Part shown: in pieces, positions 27,306 through 36,742 of the stretch
How the letters are laid out: each line of letters opens with the position of its first letter
How positions within the stretch are numbered: the first letter of the stretch is position 1
Assembly (NCBI GenBank): GCA_028285445.1
Contig: JANQPQ010000056.1
Location: forward strand, 310,001 to 374,000
DNA length: 64,000 bases
Source of the DNA: Cyclobacteriaceae bacterium
GTDB taxonomy: Bacteria > Bacteroidota > Bacteroidia > Cytophagales > Cyclobacteriaceae
Direction: 5' to 3'
Translations under genes and position numbers: made by a program
The notes under the pieces: generated by a model
Told to the model about the DNA's origin: nothing
Databases searched by the model: none
The model's input: the letters and a program-made list of their open reading frames with translations, nothing else

Positions 27306-28250
27306 ATGATCTTCCTCTATGTAATTATTGGCATCATTGTTCTTTTAATTATTGTAATCCTCTTCTTACCCTCAAGCGTTCATGTAGAAAGTGAGGTAAC
27401 GGTTAACACTCCGGCCAGTGGGCCTTTCGATCAAGTCAACCAATTGAGAAATTGGGAGAATTGGTCGCCCTGGCACAAAATTGATCCCAATCAAAAACTG
27501 GAGTATAGTGATCCCGACAACGGTCAGGGAGCCTGGTATACCTGGGAAAGTGATAACAAGAATGTCGATCACGGAAAGCTAACCCTGGCAACAGTGGAAA
27601 GTAATAAGAAGATTGTTACCACGCTGGAGTTTCGTAAGTGGGGTACAAATACAAGTTCATTCGATTTTACCGAATCAGACGGAGCTACCACAGTAAGGTG
27701 GAGCATGGATAACGAGTTCAAGGGATTTGCCAAGATATTCGGTGCCATGATGAAAGGGAGGCTTAAGCAGCAATTTGATGAAGGTCTGGCGGGAATTAAA
27801 TCTCAAGCGGAATCTCCAACTTCTAATACTGAAGAGGAACACAGCCCTGCCCCTCCTGAGGACGAAATTAATACTGATCTGGATAGTGAAGAAACCACTT
27901 TAGCTACGGCCACAGCCGAGCCAGAAACTAGCGATTTCCAGGAGGAGAATATAGTTGATCATTCTGAAGAAGCGGTAGATACCCCTGGCGATGACAGTAC
28001 TGAAGGGCCAGTTGCCGAGCAGAATGAACCAGAAATAGATTTGGCAGAAGCCAACGACGGAGAAAGCACAACTCAGGGTAATGAGATTGACTCTGCGCTC
28101 GAAGCAACAGAAGAAACTGGGGACGAACAGGAAGACACCGATACTTTCCAGGAAAGTGCGGAGGGGCACAGCCACGAAGAAGATGACTCATCTTCAACTC
28201 CGGAAAATACAGAGAGTGATGCTGAGGAGGACGATGATACCAGGTCCTGA
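27306..28250 (+). CDS. Membrane-anchored SRPBCC protein with long acidic tail
   Basis: A 314-residue protein. Visible: a single N-terminal membrane anchor (IIGIIVLLIIVILFLP), then an SRPBCC (START-like) domain to about residue 165. The latter has ENWSPWHKIDPNQKLEYSD and GQGAWYTWESDN, typical of the polyketide-cyclase-like subgroup. A tail of about 140 residues (175-314) is extremely rich in Glu, Asp, Ser and Thr, has almost no hydrophobic residues and must be disordered. SRPBCC domains bind hydrophobic ligands; no catalytic residue is apparent. The tail is unusual for the family. It could interact with cations or a basic partner, which is speculation. Convergent with the DUF3667 gene (12-bp gap). 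Confidence 0.82.
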   Translation: MIFLYVIIGIIVLLIIVILFLPSSVHVESEVTVNTPASGPFDQVNQLRNWENWSPWHKIDPNQKLEYSDPDNGQGAWYTWESDNKNVDHGKLTLATVESNKKIVTTLEFRKWGTNTSSFDFTESDGATTVRWSMDNEFKGFAKIFGAMMKGRLKQQFDEGLAGIKSQAESPTSNTEEEHSPAPPEDEINTDLDSEETTLATATAEPETSDFQEENIVDHSEEAVDTPGDDSTEGPVAEQNEPEIDLAEANDGESTTQGNEIDSALEATEETGDEQEDTDTFQESAEGHSHEEDDSSSTPENTESDAEEDDDTRS

Positions 28251-28262
28251 TAATTCCCGGAA

Positions 28263-29048
28263 CTAGTATATGTATTTGGCGTAAATCACCATGCCCAAGA
28301 CCATTGCGGCGCCATAAGTTACGTATGCCATTATGTAGGTGAACAAGCCCTTTAGTATTCTCATAAATTTACCACCCTTTTGATAGAACAGCATAGATGC
28401 CCAGGTGAGGTAAATAAAGGACAAATTTCCCAAACCGAGTGCTATTGGTGCCGGGACGATCTCCAGGAGTATGATGGTGAGCACATTCAACCAAAGAGCT
28501 TGTCCATTAAAGTAGAATGCTCCAACCATGTGTTCCCAGAAGTTCAACTTTTCTGATCGGAAAAATACCATGGCCCAGATGCCAACAAAAGGAATTTGTA
28601 AAAAAGTGAGAATCCGCATGTTGTCCAATGCGCCCTCGGCCAACACCTGCCTCACTTTGGGATCGTCAAATAATTCAAAGGCATTTCCAGAACTGCTTTG
28701 TGTCTCTTGGCTAACTTTAATCACTTCTTGCCACGTGGGAGAGAATGATATCAACACGAGGAAAATGGTCAGCATAACCACGAAATAGCCTACTGGTTTA
28801 AAGTACTTCACCCTATTTCCATCGACGAAGGCCCTCCCTACTCTTCCAGGCCTTATTGTAAGGTCTTTAACTGTGCGCAGAAATGAAGTATCAAACCCGA
28901 GCAGCCGCACCTGAAAATCTGCCATAAGGGAGACAAACGTAATACGCTTGACTTTACTGGGCTGGCCACACTTGCCACAAAAAGCATCTAAGATTTCAGT
29001 ACCACAATTGGCACAGGTTGTAGGGTTAGACTTAGTTTCGGGAATCAT
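28263..29048 (-). CDS. DUF3667 membrane protein with zinc ribbon
   Basis: A 261-residue inner-membrane protein of the DUF3667 family, which is common in Bacteroidota and without known function. Visible: an N-terminal zinc ribbon (CANCGTEILDAFCGKCGQ), then the family signature TFLRTVKDLTIRPGRVGR-like segment and RVKYFKPVGYFVVML, and about five hydrophobic segments. The ribbon would lie in the cytoplasm. No partner is apparent; it is followed (upstream on the same strand) by a cytochrome c gene 64 bp away that is probably an independent unit. Confidence 0.85.
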   Translation of the reverse strand: MIPETKSNPTTCANCGTEILDAFCGKCGQPSKVKRITFVSLMADFQVRLLGFDTSFLRTVKDLTIRPGRVGRAFVDGNRVKYFKPVGYFVVMLTIFLVLISFSPTWQEVIKVSQETQSSSGNAFELFDDPKVRQVLAEGALDNMRILTFLQIPFVGIWAMVFFRSEKLNFWEHMVGAFYFNGQALWLNVLTIILLEIVPAPIALGLGNLSFIYLTWASMLFYQKGGKFMRILKGLFTYIMAYVTYGAAMVLGMVIYAKYIY

Positions 29049-29112
29049 CAGGCTGTTGGCTAGCGAAGGCTAATTTAGCAATTTCGGCGCCTTCAACAAG
29101 CAATACCCAGTA

Positions 29113-29781
29113 CTATAGACTATCCACTCTCAAAACTTCAATGTACCTGGCAACCGCTTCTATCTGTTCTTCGGTTAACTCATGTCTGAAGGCTCGCATC
29201 GCTGAAACCGGGCGACCATTAGAAATTGCATCCAGGCGTTCTTCAAGGGTTAAGGTAGAGGTTGATAGATCAATTGCCTGAAATTTACCAAGCTTTCCAT
29301 CATCTCCATGACATTCAGTGCAAACTGTTTGAAACACCAGTTCACCCAATTTACTGGAAGAGTCCGGTGCAACTTCACCTTCTGAAGTTTCTAAATTCTC
29401 AATCACCAGCTTCTTGGTAAAGAATAGGGGCTGTTTCTTAAATGCCAGAAAAAATGCGGCAAATAATCCAATCATTCCTACAAGGGAATAAGTCAGCAAC
29501 TTATTCAGAGGCATATACTTCGGCGCCACAACTATTGCAATTACAAGTAGCACCTTGAGTAGATGGTAAAACTCAAACCGCCCTAGTGCTGTCACCAGGT
29601 ACAATCCCGAAAACGAAAGCACCGTTAGAAATACCCAATCTATCCATCGGGTGATGGATAGCGCTTTTTTGTCGGCCTGTACTCTTCTAAAGGTGAAGAA
29701 GCTTACCAGAAGTTTGAGAATAAGGTATAAAGCAAAAAAAGCGGCTGCTGCAAAATGGACAAATATTATGATGCCTTCCAT
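29113..29781 (-). CDS. Membrane-anchored cytochrome c
   Basis: A 222-residue protein. Visible: about four transmembrane segments in the first 120 residues, then a C-terminal class I cytochrome c domain with the haem motif CTECH (about 154-158) and a probable Met ligand in SAMRAF, ending in the family helix EEQIEAVARYIEVL. The haem domain follows the last hydrophobic segment and should be periplasmic. It probably carries electrons in respiration or to a periplasmic oxidoreductase. I prefer the ATG at 29781 to a GTG six codons upstream. It is divergent from another haem-motif protein gene, which suggests shared function. Confidence 0.85.
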   Translation of the reverse strand: MEGIIIFVHFAAAAFFALYLILKLLVSFFTFRRVQADKKALSITRWIDWVFLTVLSFSGLYLVTALGRFEFYHLLKVLLVIAIVVAPKYMPLNKLLTYSLVGMIGLFAAFFLAFKKQPLFFTKKLVIENLETSEGEVAPDSSSKLGELVFQTVCTECHGDDGKLGKFQAIDLSTSTLTLEERLDAISNGRPVSAMRAFRHELTEEQIEAVARYIEVLRVDSL

Positions 29782-29940
29782 CAATGGTTCTTTTGCCACC
29801 TAAGAAACAATCATATAGTTGTGGTAAAGGTTGAATTCGCTGAATTGATGAATGCTAAAGCCAGATTGCCGCCCAAAATCGGTAAGCAATAGACCACATC
29901 TGCAGGGCGATAGCATAATTATTGCTAGTTTAACGGTGTA

Positions 29941-31332
29941 ATGAGTAAAATCACCAAGGGGCAGCAACTTCTCCGCAGGCTCGCAATGAGTTTGGCGGCA
30001 GCATTGCTTGTTACCAGTTTAATTTTTTCTTGCGAAAGCAATCGGGAGATTGAAATGGTAACCGAACCCCAGTCATCCTTTGAGGTAATTCAAAGTAAGA
30101 TTTTCGAGAAAAGCTGCGTAACCTGTCACAGCCCAGGAACTTCATTCCAGATTCAATCTGACTTGGATCTGTCAAAAGATGCGGCTTATGATCAATTAGT
30201 GAACCGCAGGCCCCACAATGAAGCAGCACTGGAAGATGGCTTACTTTTGGTGGGGCAAGAGGGAATCAAGAGTCTTTTCACTAGCTTTCTTTGGGAAAAA
30301 ATAAATACTCCAGACTTCGAGCACTTCTATACCGATCATCCCCAGTATGGAGAACTAATGCCGCTGGCAGCTCCTTCTCTAACTAATGGTGAACTGGAGT
30401 ATATTCGAGAGTGGATTGTGGCCGGCGCTCCGAAGGATGGCTTCGTTGCTGATGAACAATTACTGGCGGACGAATCAAGGTTTGAAATACCGGAAGGAGA
30501 ATTTGAGCCACTTGATCCTCCAGCGCAGGGTATCCAGTTGCACCTAGGGCCTTTTGACGTGGCCTCTGACTTTGAGAGAGAGTTTTTCTATTACCAGCCC
30601 CTGGATAATAGTGAGGAGCTTTATGTAAACAAAGTGGAAATTACTATGAAAGCAGGAAGCCATCATTTTATACTCTATGATTATCCTTTTGGTGCTGAGC
30701 CAGAGCCGGAAACATTTAGAGATCTAAGAGATGTGAATGGCAATTATATTCAATCGACAGTGGAATCGATGGTCTTGCAAAGATTTGTTTTTGGCACTCA
30801 GTGGAGAATTATGGATTATGATTTCCCTACTGGGGTGGCACTGGAAATTCCAGCAAACTGGTCGCTCGATTTAAATTCGCACTATGTAAACAAGGCAAGT
30901 GAAGAAAAAGACGGTGAAGTCTATATAAATCTTCACACGGTCAATAAGTCGGAGGTTACCAAGGTTGCTAAAAACTTGTTCCTGAACAACCTGGAGATTC
31001 AATTACCAGCCGGAAAGATTACTACTATTAAGAAACCCTACATTTTCTCTGACAACAGAAGCATTTTTCTCCTGAGCTCGCATGCCCATCAGTTCATGAC
31101 TGAGTTTAAAATTTATATTCTTGGGGGAGAAAGGGATGGTGAGTTGGTTTTCTACACTCAAGATTGGGAGCATCCTCCCCTATTGGAATTTGACCCTCCA
31201 CTGGAACTCTCAGCCAACCAGGGCCTCATGGCCGAAGCAACCTACAACAATACTACAGCACGTAATCTTTCATTCGGTTTCCTAAGTGAAGACGAAATGA
31301 TGATTATTTTCGGCGCCTATTACACCGAATAA
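29941..31332 (+). CDS. Lipoprotein with cytochrome c motif and copper-monooxygenase-like region
   Basis: A 463-residue exported lipoprotein. Visible: signal ending LIFSC with Cys31 as likely lipid site. A cytochrome c-like N-terminal domain has CVTCH (59-63) and a candidate Met ligand in GELMPLAAP. The C-terminal half (about 195-463) has His motifs GSHHFILYDYPFG, LDLNSHYVN and SSHAHQFMTEF, whose layout resembles copper type II, ascorbate-dependent monooxygenases. Known of that family: two copper sites, one His3 and one His2Met. The His groups here fit, but I cannot assign each ligand. Inferred: a periplasmic redox enzyme that receives electrons through its own haem. The divergent membrane cytochrome c is a plausible electron donor. 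Confidence 0.75.
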   Translation: MSKITKGQQLLRRLAMSLAAALLVTSLIFSCESNREIEMVTEPQSSFEVIQSKIFEKSCVTCHSPGTSFQIQSDLDLSKDAAYDQLVNRRPHNEAALEDGLLLVGQEGIKSLFTSFLWEKINTPDFEHFYTDHPQYGELMPLAAPSLTNGELEYIREWIVAGAPKDGFVADEQLLADESRFEIPEGEFEPLDPPAQGIQLHLGPFDVASDFEREFFYYQPLDNSEELYVNKVEITMKAGSHHFILYDYPFGAEPEPETFRDLRDVNGNYIQSTVESMVLQRFVFGTQWRIMDYDFPTGVALEIPANWSLDLNSHYVNKASEEKDGEVYINLHTVNKSEVTKVAKNLFLNNLEIQLPAGKITTIKKPYIFSDNRSIFLLSSHAHQFMTEFKIYILGGERDGELVFYTQDWEHPPLLEFDPPLELSANQGLMAEATYNNTTARNLSFGFLSEDEMMIIFGAYYTE

Positions 31333-31362
31333 ATTCCACCTAGTTTGGAAATAGGCCTTTTT

Positions 31363-31378
31363 ATAGCCCTGTGGCTAT
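31363..31378 (+). terminator. Short hairpin after the haem lipoprotein gene
   Basis: ATAGCC-CTGT-GGCTAT, a 6-bp stem with a four-base loop, starts 31 bases after the stop codon and follows a short T-run (CCTTTTT). It may help end transcription of the preceding gene. No T-tract follows it directly, so confidence is low. Confidence 0.3.
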
Positions 31379-31549
31379 GAGAATAATCACATTTTTGTAT
31401 GTTATCATATAAAAAGTCACATAGGAATTATATTAATCATATTAATACTTCGTTAAATGCTATTACACATAATTTTGTCCTCATTCTGCGCTTAAAGAAC
31501 ATTTTGTATCACCAAATCAAGGTTGGCCATTCCGCAAACAGGAGGAATT

Positions 31550-34500
31550 ATGGGAATAGTATTCGAGGCACCAGCAAGCAAGCTGGATTTGAAAAGGACT
31601 TTACCAGGTTTTAGGCGCCTACTGCTACTTGTCAGCAGCTTGTTATTTGCCAACGCCTACGCTCTCTCGCAAAATCAACACATTAAGTTTCGGCATCTAA
31701 CTCTTGCAGACGGCCTTTCACAAAGTACAGTATACCAAATCTTGCAGGACAAAGAGGGCTTTATTTGGTTGGGCACTGCTGATGGCCTTAATCGTTATGA
31801 TGGCTTTACATTTCAAACCTTTCGATCAAATCCTGCGGACTCCACAAGTCTGGTTGACAGCTACGCCAGAGCCCTTTTGGAAGATCGAAAGGGAGATATC
31901 TGGATTGGTACCTCAAACGGAATTAGCGTATACAACAAGGTTACTGGGAGGTTTTCCAGATATCAGCACCGGGCGGAAGACTCCACCTCCCTGGCTAACA
32001 CAGTGGTGAGAGCATTATATGAAGATGACAAAGGTTATATCTGGGTTGGTGGATACAACGGCCTAAGCAAATTTGATCCCAACACCGGAGACTTCAAGAA
32101 TTACTACTACAACCCCGACCGTTTAAATGGACTACCCGGCAACCTGGTTTGGTCAATTATTCAGGATAAGTCGGGAACATTGTGGGTTGGTACCTCCGGC
32201 GGCCTTGGCAAGTTTGACTATGACACCGAAACTTTTGTGCAATATGGTGACAATTACCCTCAAGGTTCAGGGCTGAGTAACCCCAATGTTACTTCAGTTC
32301 TTCAAGACAAAAACGGCAGGTTATGGGTAGGTACCTACAACGGATTAAACCTATTTAAGCCAAAAACTAACACTTTTGAATACTATGGTATTCTACCTGA
32401 TGGGTCTTCAGGTGCAACCAGCAATAGTATACGATCCATATTTGAAGATAGGGACGGCAAACTTTGGTTAGCCACCGGTTATGGGCTTAACTGTTTTAAT
32501 CCCGAAACCAAAACCTTCCAGGCTTACTTGCACGACGAAACGAACAAACATAGCCTTGGAGGGAATGAATTGTGGTCAGTATTTCAAGACCGGGAGGGAC
32601 TGATTTGGATAGGCACTAAAAGTGCCGGAATAAGTATCACGGATCCTAAACAAGACCGTTTTAACCACATTGCCCGAACCCCCGGTAAGGTCGACAGCCC
32701 CAGTGGGATAAGTATTTCTGGAATGCATGAAGATCAACAGGGAATCTTATGGTTCGGCACTCGTAGTAAGGGACTAAACAGCTTTAATCGCAAAACAGGC
32801 GAGTTTAAGCACTACCAGGCCGGTAATGGATACGACGAACTTCCCACCAATGGCATTACTAATGTTTTTGAAGACAGTAGAAATAACCTATGGGTAACCA
32901 CCAGGAATTATGGCTTCTACAAGCTGAACAGGCAAACTGGCTCATTTACTAAATATGGCAATCGGCATACCGAAAGTACTAATAGAATCAGCCATGGTAC
33001 CATCCTCGATATCGCCGAGGATAGCAAAGGCCAACTTTGGTTAGCCACCTACGGGGGCGTCGATCAATACGATCCTGAAAGTGGCCAGTTCAAACATTTT
33101 AGAAATATCAAAGGCAGTGATTATGGACCGCAAAGCAATAGCATTTACGCATTACTAGTAGATTCCAAAGATCGAATTTGGGTAGGTACCCGTGGGGCCG
33201 GCCTTAGTAGATATGACCCACTGGAAGACGACTGGATTCACTTCAGGCACTACCAAGATGACCCTCGCAGTCTGGGGCACAACGTAGTATATACCATTTT
33301 TGAAGATAGCGCCGGCCAAATTTGGGTAGGCGGTCGTAATGGTGGCCTGAATAAATTTAACACCACTACGGAAGACTTCGATCATTATACTACTCTCGAC
33401 GGGTTACCCAATAACGCTATCTATGGAATTTTGGAAGATGATCACCAAAACCTATGGCTAAGTACCAACCAGGGTATTTCGAAATTTAGCCCTCAGGAAA
33501 AGTCTTTTCAAAATTTTGAATCAGGCGATGGCTTGCAGAGTAACGAATTCAATCAAGGGGCCTTTTTTAAGGGGCTTGATGGCGTAATGTACTTCGGCGG
33601 AATAAACGGATTTAATTTCTTTCATCCCGACAGCATTCGACCAAACATCCATACTCCTCCCGTACATATTACGGGGCTCTCAATTAACTATCAAAAAGTG
33701 GAATTGACTGACAAAGCGCAGGGTGATCATTATGCCATAGACAAGCATATCTCCTATTTGGATGAGCTGCAATTGAGCCATCACGAAAGTGTGTTCTCAT
33801 TTGAGTTTGTTGCTCTTAGCTTTATTTCACCCAGCAAAAACAGGTATGTATATAAATTGGAAGGATTCGATGATGATTGGATACAGACTGCATCCGATAA
33901 GCGTTTTGCCACCTACACCAACTTAAATCCTGGTAATTATACCTTCAAGGTAAAGGCCTCTAACAACGACGGGCTATGGAATGAGGAAGGAGCTTCTATT
34001 CAAATTAACATACTCCCTCCGCCATGGAGAACCTGGTGGGCTTATGCTAGCTACGGGGTGGTTGTTACGGCCTTGCTAGCGCTATTCTACTTCCATCAAA
34101 GGGCCAAGGTAAATACAGCCCGAGCCGTTGCTCGCGAGCTGAGGGAAGCCGATGAATTAAAGTCGGAATTTCTAAGCAGGCTTAAAAGGGAAGTAAATAG
34201 CAAGACGGCTGAAATAAAAAGCAAAAATCAGGCACTGACCAAAGCAAACAACGAGCTTGAAATTGCCAATAAGGAGCTATCAACCCTTAACCGCGAAAAA
34301 GACGGAATGATTGGGGTAGTAAGTCATGATCTTCGAGCCCCATTTAACAAAATAAAGGGCTTATTGAGCCTATTAGAGCTAGATGGAAATCTCAACCAAA
34401 AGCAGAAAAGCTACGCTCGCCTCGCAAACAAGGTTATTAACGGTGGTTTGAGCTTTATTCAAGATTTGCTGGATGTAACTGCCATCGCACAAAAAAGAGT

Positions 34501-34969
34501 GGACATAAAACTCAGCAAGTTCAAACTAGATGCTTTCATTGGCGAATTCCGGGAGACCTATCAAAGTGAATTAGAACGAAAGAAACAACGACTTCACGTA
34601 GAGCTCCATTCGGGCGAAGAAGTAGTAGAAACTGATAAACAAATCTTATCTCGCATTATTGATAATCTGCTCACCAACGCTATTAAGTTCTCTCCTATTG
34701 ATAGCGACATCTACCTGCATACTTCTAATGGAGCCATGCTTAGTTTTTCAATCAAAGACGAAGGGCCCGGCATTAGTGAACCTGAGCAAAAACTTATGTT
34801 CAAGAAATTTCAGAAACTCAGTGCACAACCAACTGGTGGAGAGGCCTCCAATGGCCTTGGACTCTCTATAGTGAAGCAGTTGACAGATAGGCTTCAGGGG
34901 GAAATCACCGTTGACTCCCAACCTACTAAGGGTACGAAGGTAACTGTAAGCATACCCAAAACTCACTAA
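31550..34969 (+). CDS. Reg_prop/Y_Y_Y sensor histidine kinase
   Basis: A 1,139-residue membrane sensor kinase. Visible: signal peptide (LLLLVSSLLFANAYALSQ) and a periplasmic double beta-propeller of about 14 Reg_prop units (repeated pattern IWIGTxxGLxxYD, as in FIWLGTADGLNRYDG). A Y_Y_Y domain (about 715-835) and one membrane segment (AYGVVVTALLALFYF-like) follow, then a coiled coil and a HisKA domain with VVSHDLRAPFNKIKG. The HATPase domain has DNLLTNAIKFSP, DEGPGIS and GLGLSIVKQL. The receiver and AraC domains that follow the kinase in HTCS hybrids are absent, so a separate regulator must exist. An AGGAGG at 31540-31545 precedes the ATG at 31550 and fixes the start. Confidence 0.93.
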   Translation: MGIVFEAPASKLDLKRTLPGFRRLLLLVSSLLFANAYALSQNQHIKFRHLTLADGLSQSTVYQILQDKEGFIWLGTADGLNRYDGFTFQTFRSNPADSTSLVDSYARALLEDRKGDIWIGTSNGISVYNKVTGRFSRYQHRAEDSTSLANTVVRALYEDDKGYIWVGGYNGLSKFDPNTGDFKNYYYNPDRLNGLPGNLVWSIIQDKSGTLWVGTSGGLGKFDYDTETFVQYGDNYPQGSGLSNPNVTSVLQDKNGRLWVGTYNGLNLFKPKTNTFEYYGILPDGSSGATSNSIRSIFEDRDGKLWLATGYGLNCFNPETKTFQAYLHDETNKHSLGGNELWSVFQDREGLIWIGTKSAGISITDPKQDRFNHIARTPGKVDSPSGISISGMHEDQQGILWFGTRSKGLNSFNRKTGEFKHYQAGNGYDELPTNGITNVFEDSRNNLWVTTRNYGFYKLNRQTGSFTKYGNRHTESTNRISHGTILDIAEDSKGQLWLATYGGVDQYDPESGQFKHFRNIKGSDYGPQSNSIYALLVDSKDRIWVGTRGAGLSRYDPLEDDWIHFRHYQDDPRSLGHNVVYTIFEDSAGQIWVGGRNGGLNKFNTTTEDFDHYTTLDGLPNNAIYGILEDDHQNLWLSTNQGISKFSPQEKSFQNFESGDGLQSNEFNQGAFFKGLDGVMYFGGINGFNFFHPDSIRPNIHTPPVHITGLSINYQKVELTDKAQGDHYAIDKHISYLDELQLSHHESVFSFEFVALSFISPSKNRYVYKLEGFDDDWIQTASDKRFATYTNLNPGNYTFKVKASNNDGLWNEEGASIQINILPPPWRTWWAYASYGVVVTALLALFYFHQRAKVNTARAVARELREADELKSEFLSRLKREVNSKTAEIKSKNQALTKANNELEIANKELSTLNREKDGMIGVVSHDLRAPFNKIKGLLSLLELDGNLNQKQKSYARLANKVINGGLSFIQDLLDVTAIAQKRVDIKLSKFKLDAFIGEFRETYQSELERKKQRLHVELHSGEEVVETDKQILSRIIDNLLTNAIKFSPIDSDIYLHTSNGAMLSFSIKDEGPGISEPEQKLMFKKFQKLSAQPTGGEASNGLGLSIVKQLTDRLQGEITVDSQPTKGTKVTVSIPKTH

Positions 34970-35045
34970 TACGGCCAGCCACTGAGCGTCATGCCCCGTA
35001 ATTTATTAAATTGGTGTGGCATTGAATTGCCGTAAACCACTGGTA

Positions 35046-35891
35046 ATGAACGATAAGTCCGGGATTGAGATTTGGCCCTACAGTAGAAGGCTCTTATTGG
35101 GGCTAGCCATGGTGCTATATATGTTAGGCTGCAATCTCCAGGAATCTCCCGACCGGGGGGTTGAATGCCAACCTGTATGGTGTCTTCCTTCCCTACCTTA
35201 CGAATACTTTGTAATTAACAATACCGGTAACTTTATCTCCCTAAAGTATGAGGCGAGAGTTTTCGGCCCGAATTCTCCGGAGCCAGGAGTTTGCCCGGAG
35301 TGTCGCCTTTTTGAGACTGAGTATGAACACATACTACGACAGAATGATTTTGCGCATGTGAGTGACTTCCTCTACTTCCAACTTAATGACCAGCAAAATT
35401 CCACAACCGCGCTTGGCGTCTATGATTCCCTGGGAAACAAACTTTTGGATATTCTTGATGGCAACGGCCTGTATGAGCTGACAACCAATGCGAGCAATGA
35501 CGTGCAAGCAATTAAGTTAGCTGAGGAATTTGAGCCTATTGATTGCGGGCTAGAGTTATGCCCAAAATACAACCGCCCTTTTGATGTAACATTCACCAGC
35601 GCCAGTCCTAGTCGCATCGCCGTGTCTGCCGATTTTGTCTCCTGGCCCTGCGTGGAAAGTCCTAACGGAGGTGTGGGCACCTGTTTCCCCAGATCCATTG
35701 CGCAGTCACGGGCTGAAGCATTCGAACTGGACTTTGGAGATCAAAGAAATTTCAAACACCTCGCGGACGAAATGCGCTTTAGCTATGGACTTATGGAATA
35801 TGTTGTAAGCACCCGGGAAGATCCTGCCATTGGCGGCAAGATCAGTGTGACACTCTTTGAGAACAGCGCTGAGATTGAATTCCAGGACTGA
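35046..35891 (+). CDS. Putative lipoprotein, unknown function
   Basis: A 281-residue lipoprotein without recognised domain. Visible: a basic N-terminus, hydrophobic LLLGLAMVLYMLGC with a lipobox Cys near residue 29, then a Cys-rich extracytoplasmic part (ECQPVWCLPS, GVCPECRLF, DCGLELCPKY, WPCVESPNGGVGTCF). The roughly ten Cys after the lipobox could make disulfides. I choose the ATG at 35046 over a GTG at 35016. It follows the sensor kinase gene by 76 bp on the same strand and precedes another lipoprotein gene by 83 bp, so a loose operon is possible. Confidence 0.7.
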   Translation: MNDKSGIEIWPYSRRLLLGLAMVLYMLGCNLQESPDRGVECQPVWCLPSLPYEYFVINNTGNFISLKYEARVFGPNSPEPGVCPECRLFETEYEHILRQNDFAHVSDFLYFQLNDQQNSTTALGVYDSLGNKLLDILDGNGLYELTTNASNDVQAIKLAEEFEPIDCGLELCPKYNRPFDVTFTSASPSRIAVSADFVSWPCVESPNGGVGTCFPRSIAQSRAEAFELDFGDQRNFKHLADEMRFSYGLMEYVVSTREDPAIGGKISVTLFENSAEIEFQD

Positions 35892-35974
35892 GAGAACTTC
35901 CACCCAAAATAAGTCCATGTTCTTGTATCTTTTGGCCACTACTTGCATTCTATCAAAAACAAAAACAGATAGGC

Positions 35975-36685
35975 ATGCCAAGAGGATTAGTTGTAATTGC
36001 TGTATTACTATGGAACTGTTCTCCGCAGTCGGGATTGGAGTTGGTAAGACTGGATGACGTCGAATCCTCCCTCCCTGCAAATACTCCGTCATTGATCAAT
36101 CTAACATTGGAAACTGAAGTTGATGATATTACCACCTTGGGAGTTTCACAACGACCGGCATCTGGTGAAATAGAGCTGATTAACCGAGGTAATTCGCATT
36201 TCAACAACTGGCACTATATTAAGTACACCCCGGATTCCAGCTTTGTAGGTTCCGACCAGGCCACCCTTGTTATTAATGGTAGCTTTGAACAGGTAGTAAA
36301 GTTCAGTGTGAATTCAACAACCAGCTGCGACATGGGGGCGATATCTGACCATATTGTATTATCGCAAAACACAGCGCTTGATAATTTCAACCTCAGTGCT
36401 AACGATCGATTTTGTGTTCAGATTGATAACAGGGAACTGGTGCTGGTGAACATCAATAACTCTAGCGGGTTAAGTTTTACCACCAAAGGTGATGATGTTG
36501 AGGTAGCTGGCGATACCGATGTATTAGTCAGTTATGATCAAGAAGCTAACCCAGAGGATTTCACCGGCACCTTGGAGTTTGCCATAACACAGGTGTTAGG
36601 AGTAGCCGAAGACGCTGATGATCTGGAAGCTTTAAGAGCCGCCTCTGAGCATACTACCTCATTGCTGAGGGTGGTAGTGCAATAA
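35975..36685 (+). CDS. Putative lipoprotein, unknown function
   Basis: A 236-residue protein of unknown family. Visible: a short lipoprotein signal (LVVIAVLLWNCS, Cys at 15), then a beta-rich extracytoplasmic part with two weakly similar segments (VSQRPASGEIELINRG; VKFSVNSTTSCDMGAISDHI) suggestive of tandem Ig-like folds such as the Big/tandem-95 type, and a C-terminal helix (DADDLEALRAASEHT). Two Cys (around 109 and 143) may pair. It is probably co-transcribed with the lipoprotein gene upstream. Confidence 0.65.
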   Translation: MPRGLVVIAVLLWNCSPQSGLELVRLDDVESSLPANTPSLINLTLETEVDDITTLGVSQRPASGEIELINRGNSHFNNWHYIKYTPDSSFVGSDQATLVINGSFEQVVKFSVNSTTSCDMGAISDHIVLSQNTALDNFNLSANDRFCVQIDNRELVLVNINNSSGLSFTTKGDDVEVAGDTDVLVSYDQEANPEDFTGTLEFAITQVLGVAEDADDLEALRAASEHTTSLLRVVVQ

Positions 36686-36742
36686 GTAGGTGGGGTTAAA
36701 TTGGTAGATTTAGATACGCCGGGGATTTATCACAGGCGCCGG

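Noticed and set aside
31399-31614. 71-codon plus-strand frame upstream of the sensor kinase
   Set aside because: Overlaps the kinase start, which has a strong AGGAGG site; the product is His/Asn/Ile-rich without structure.
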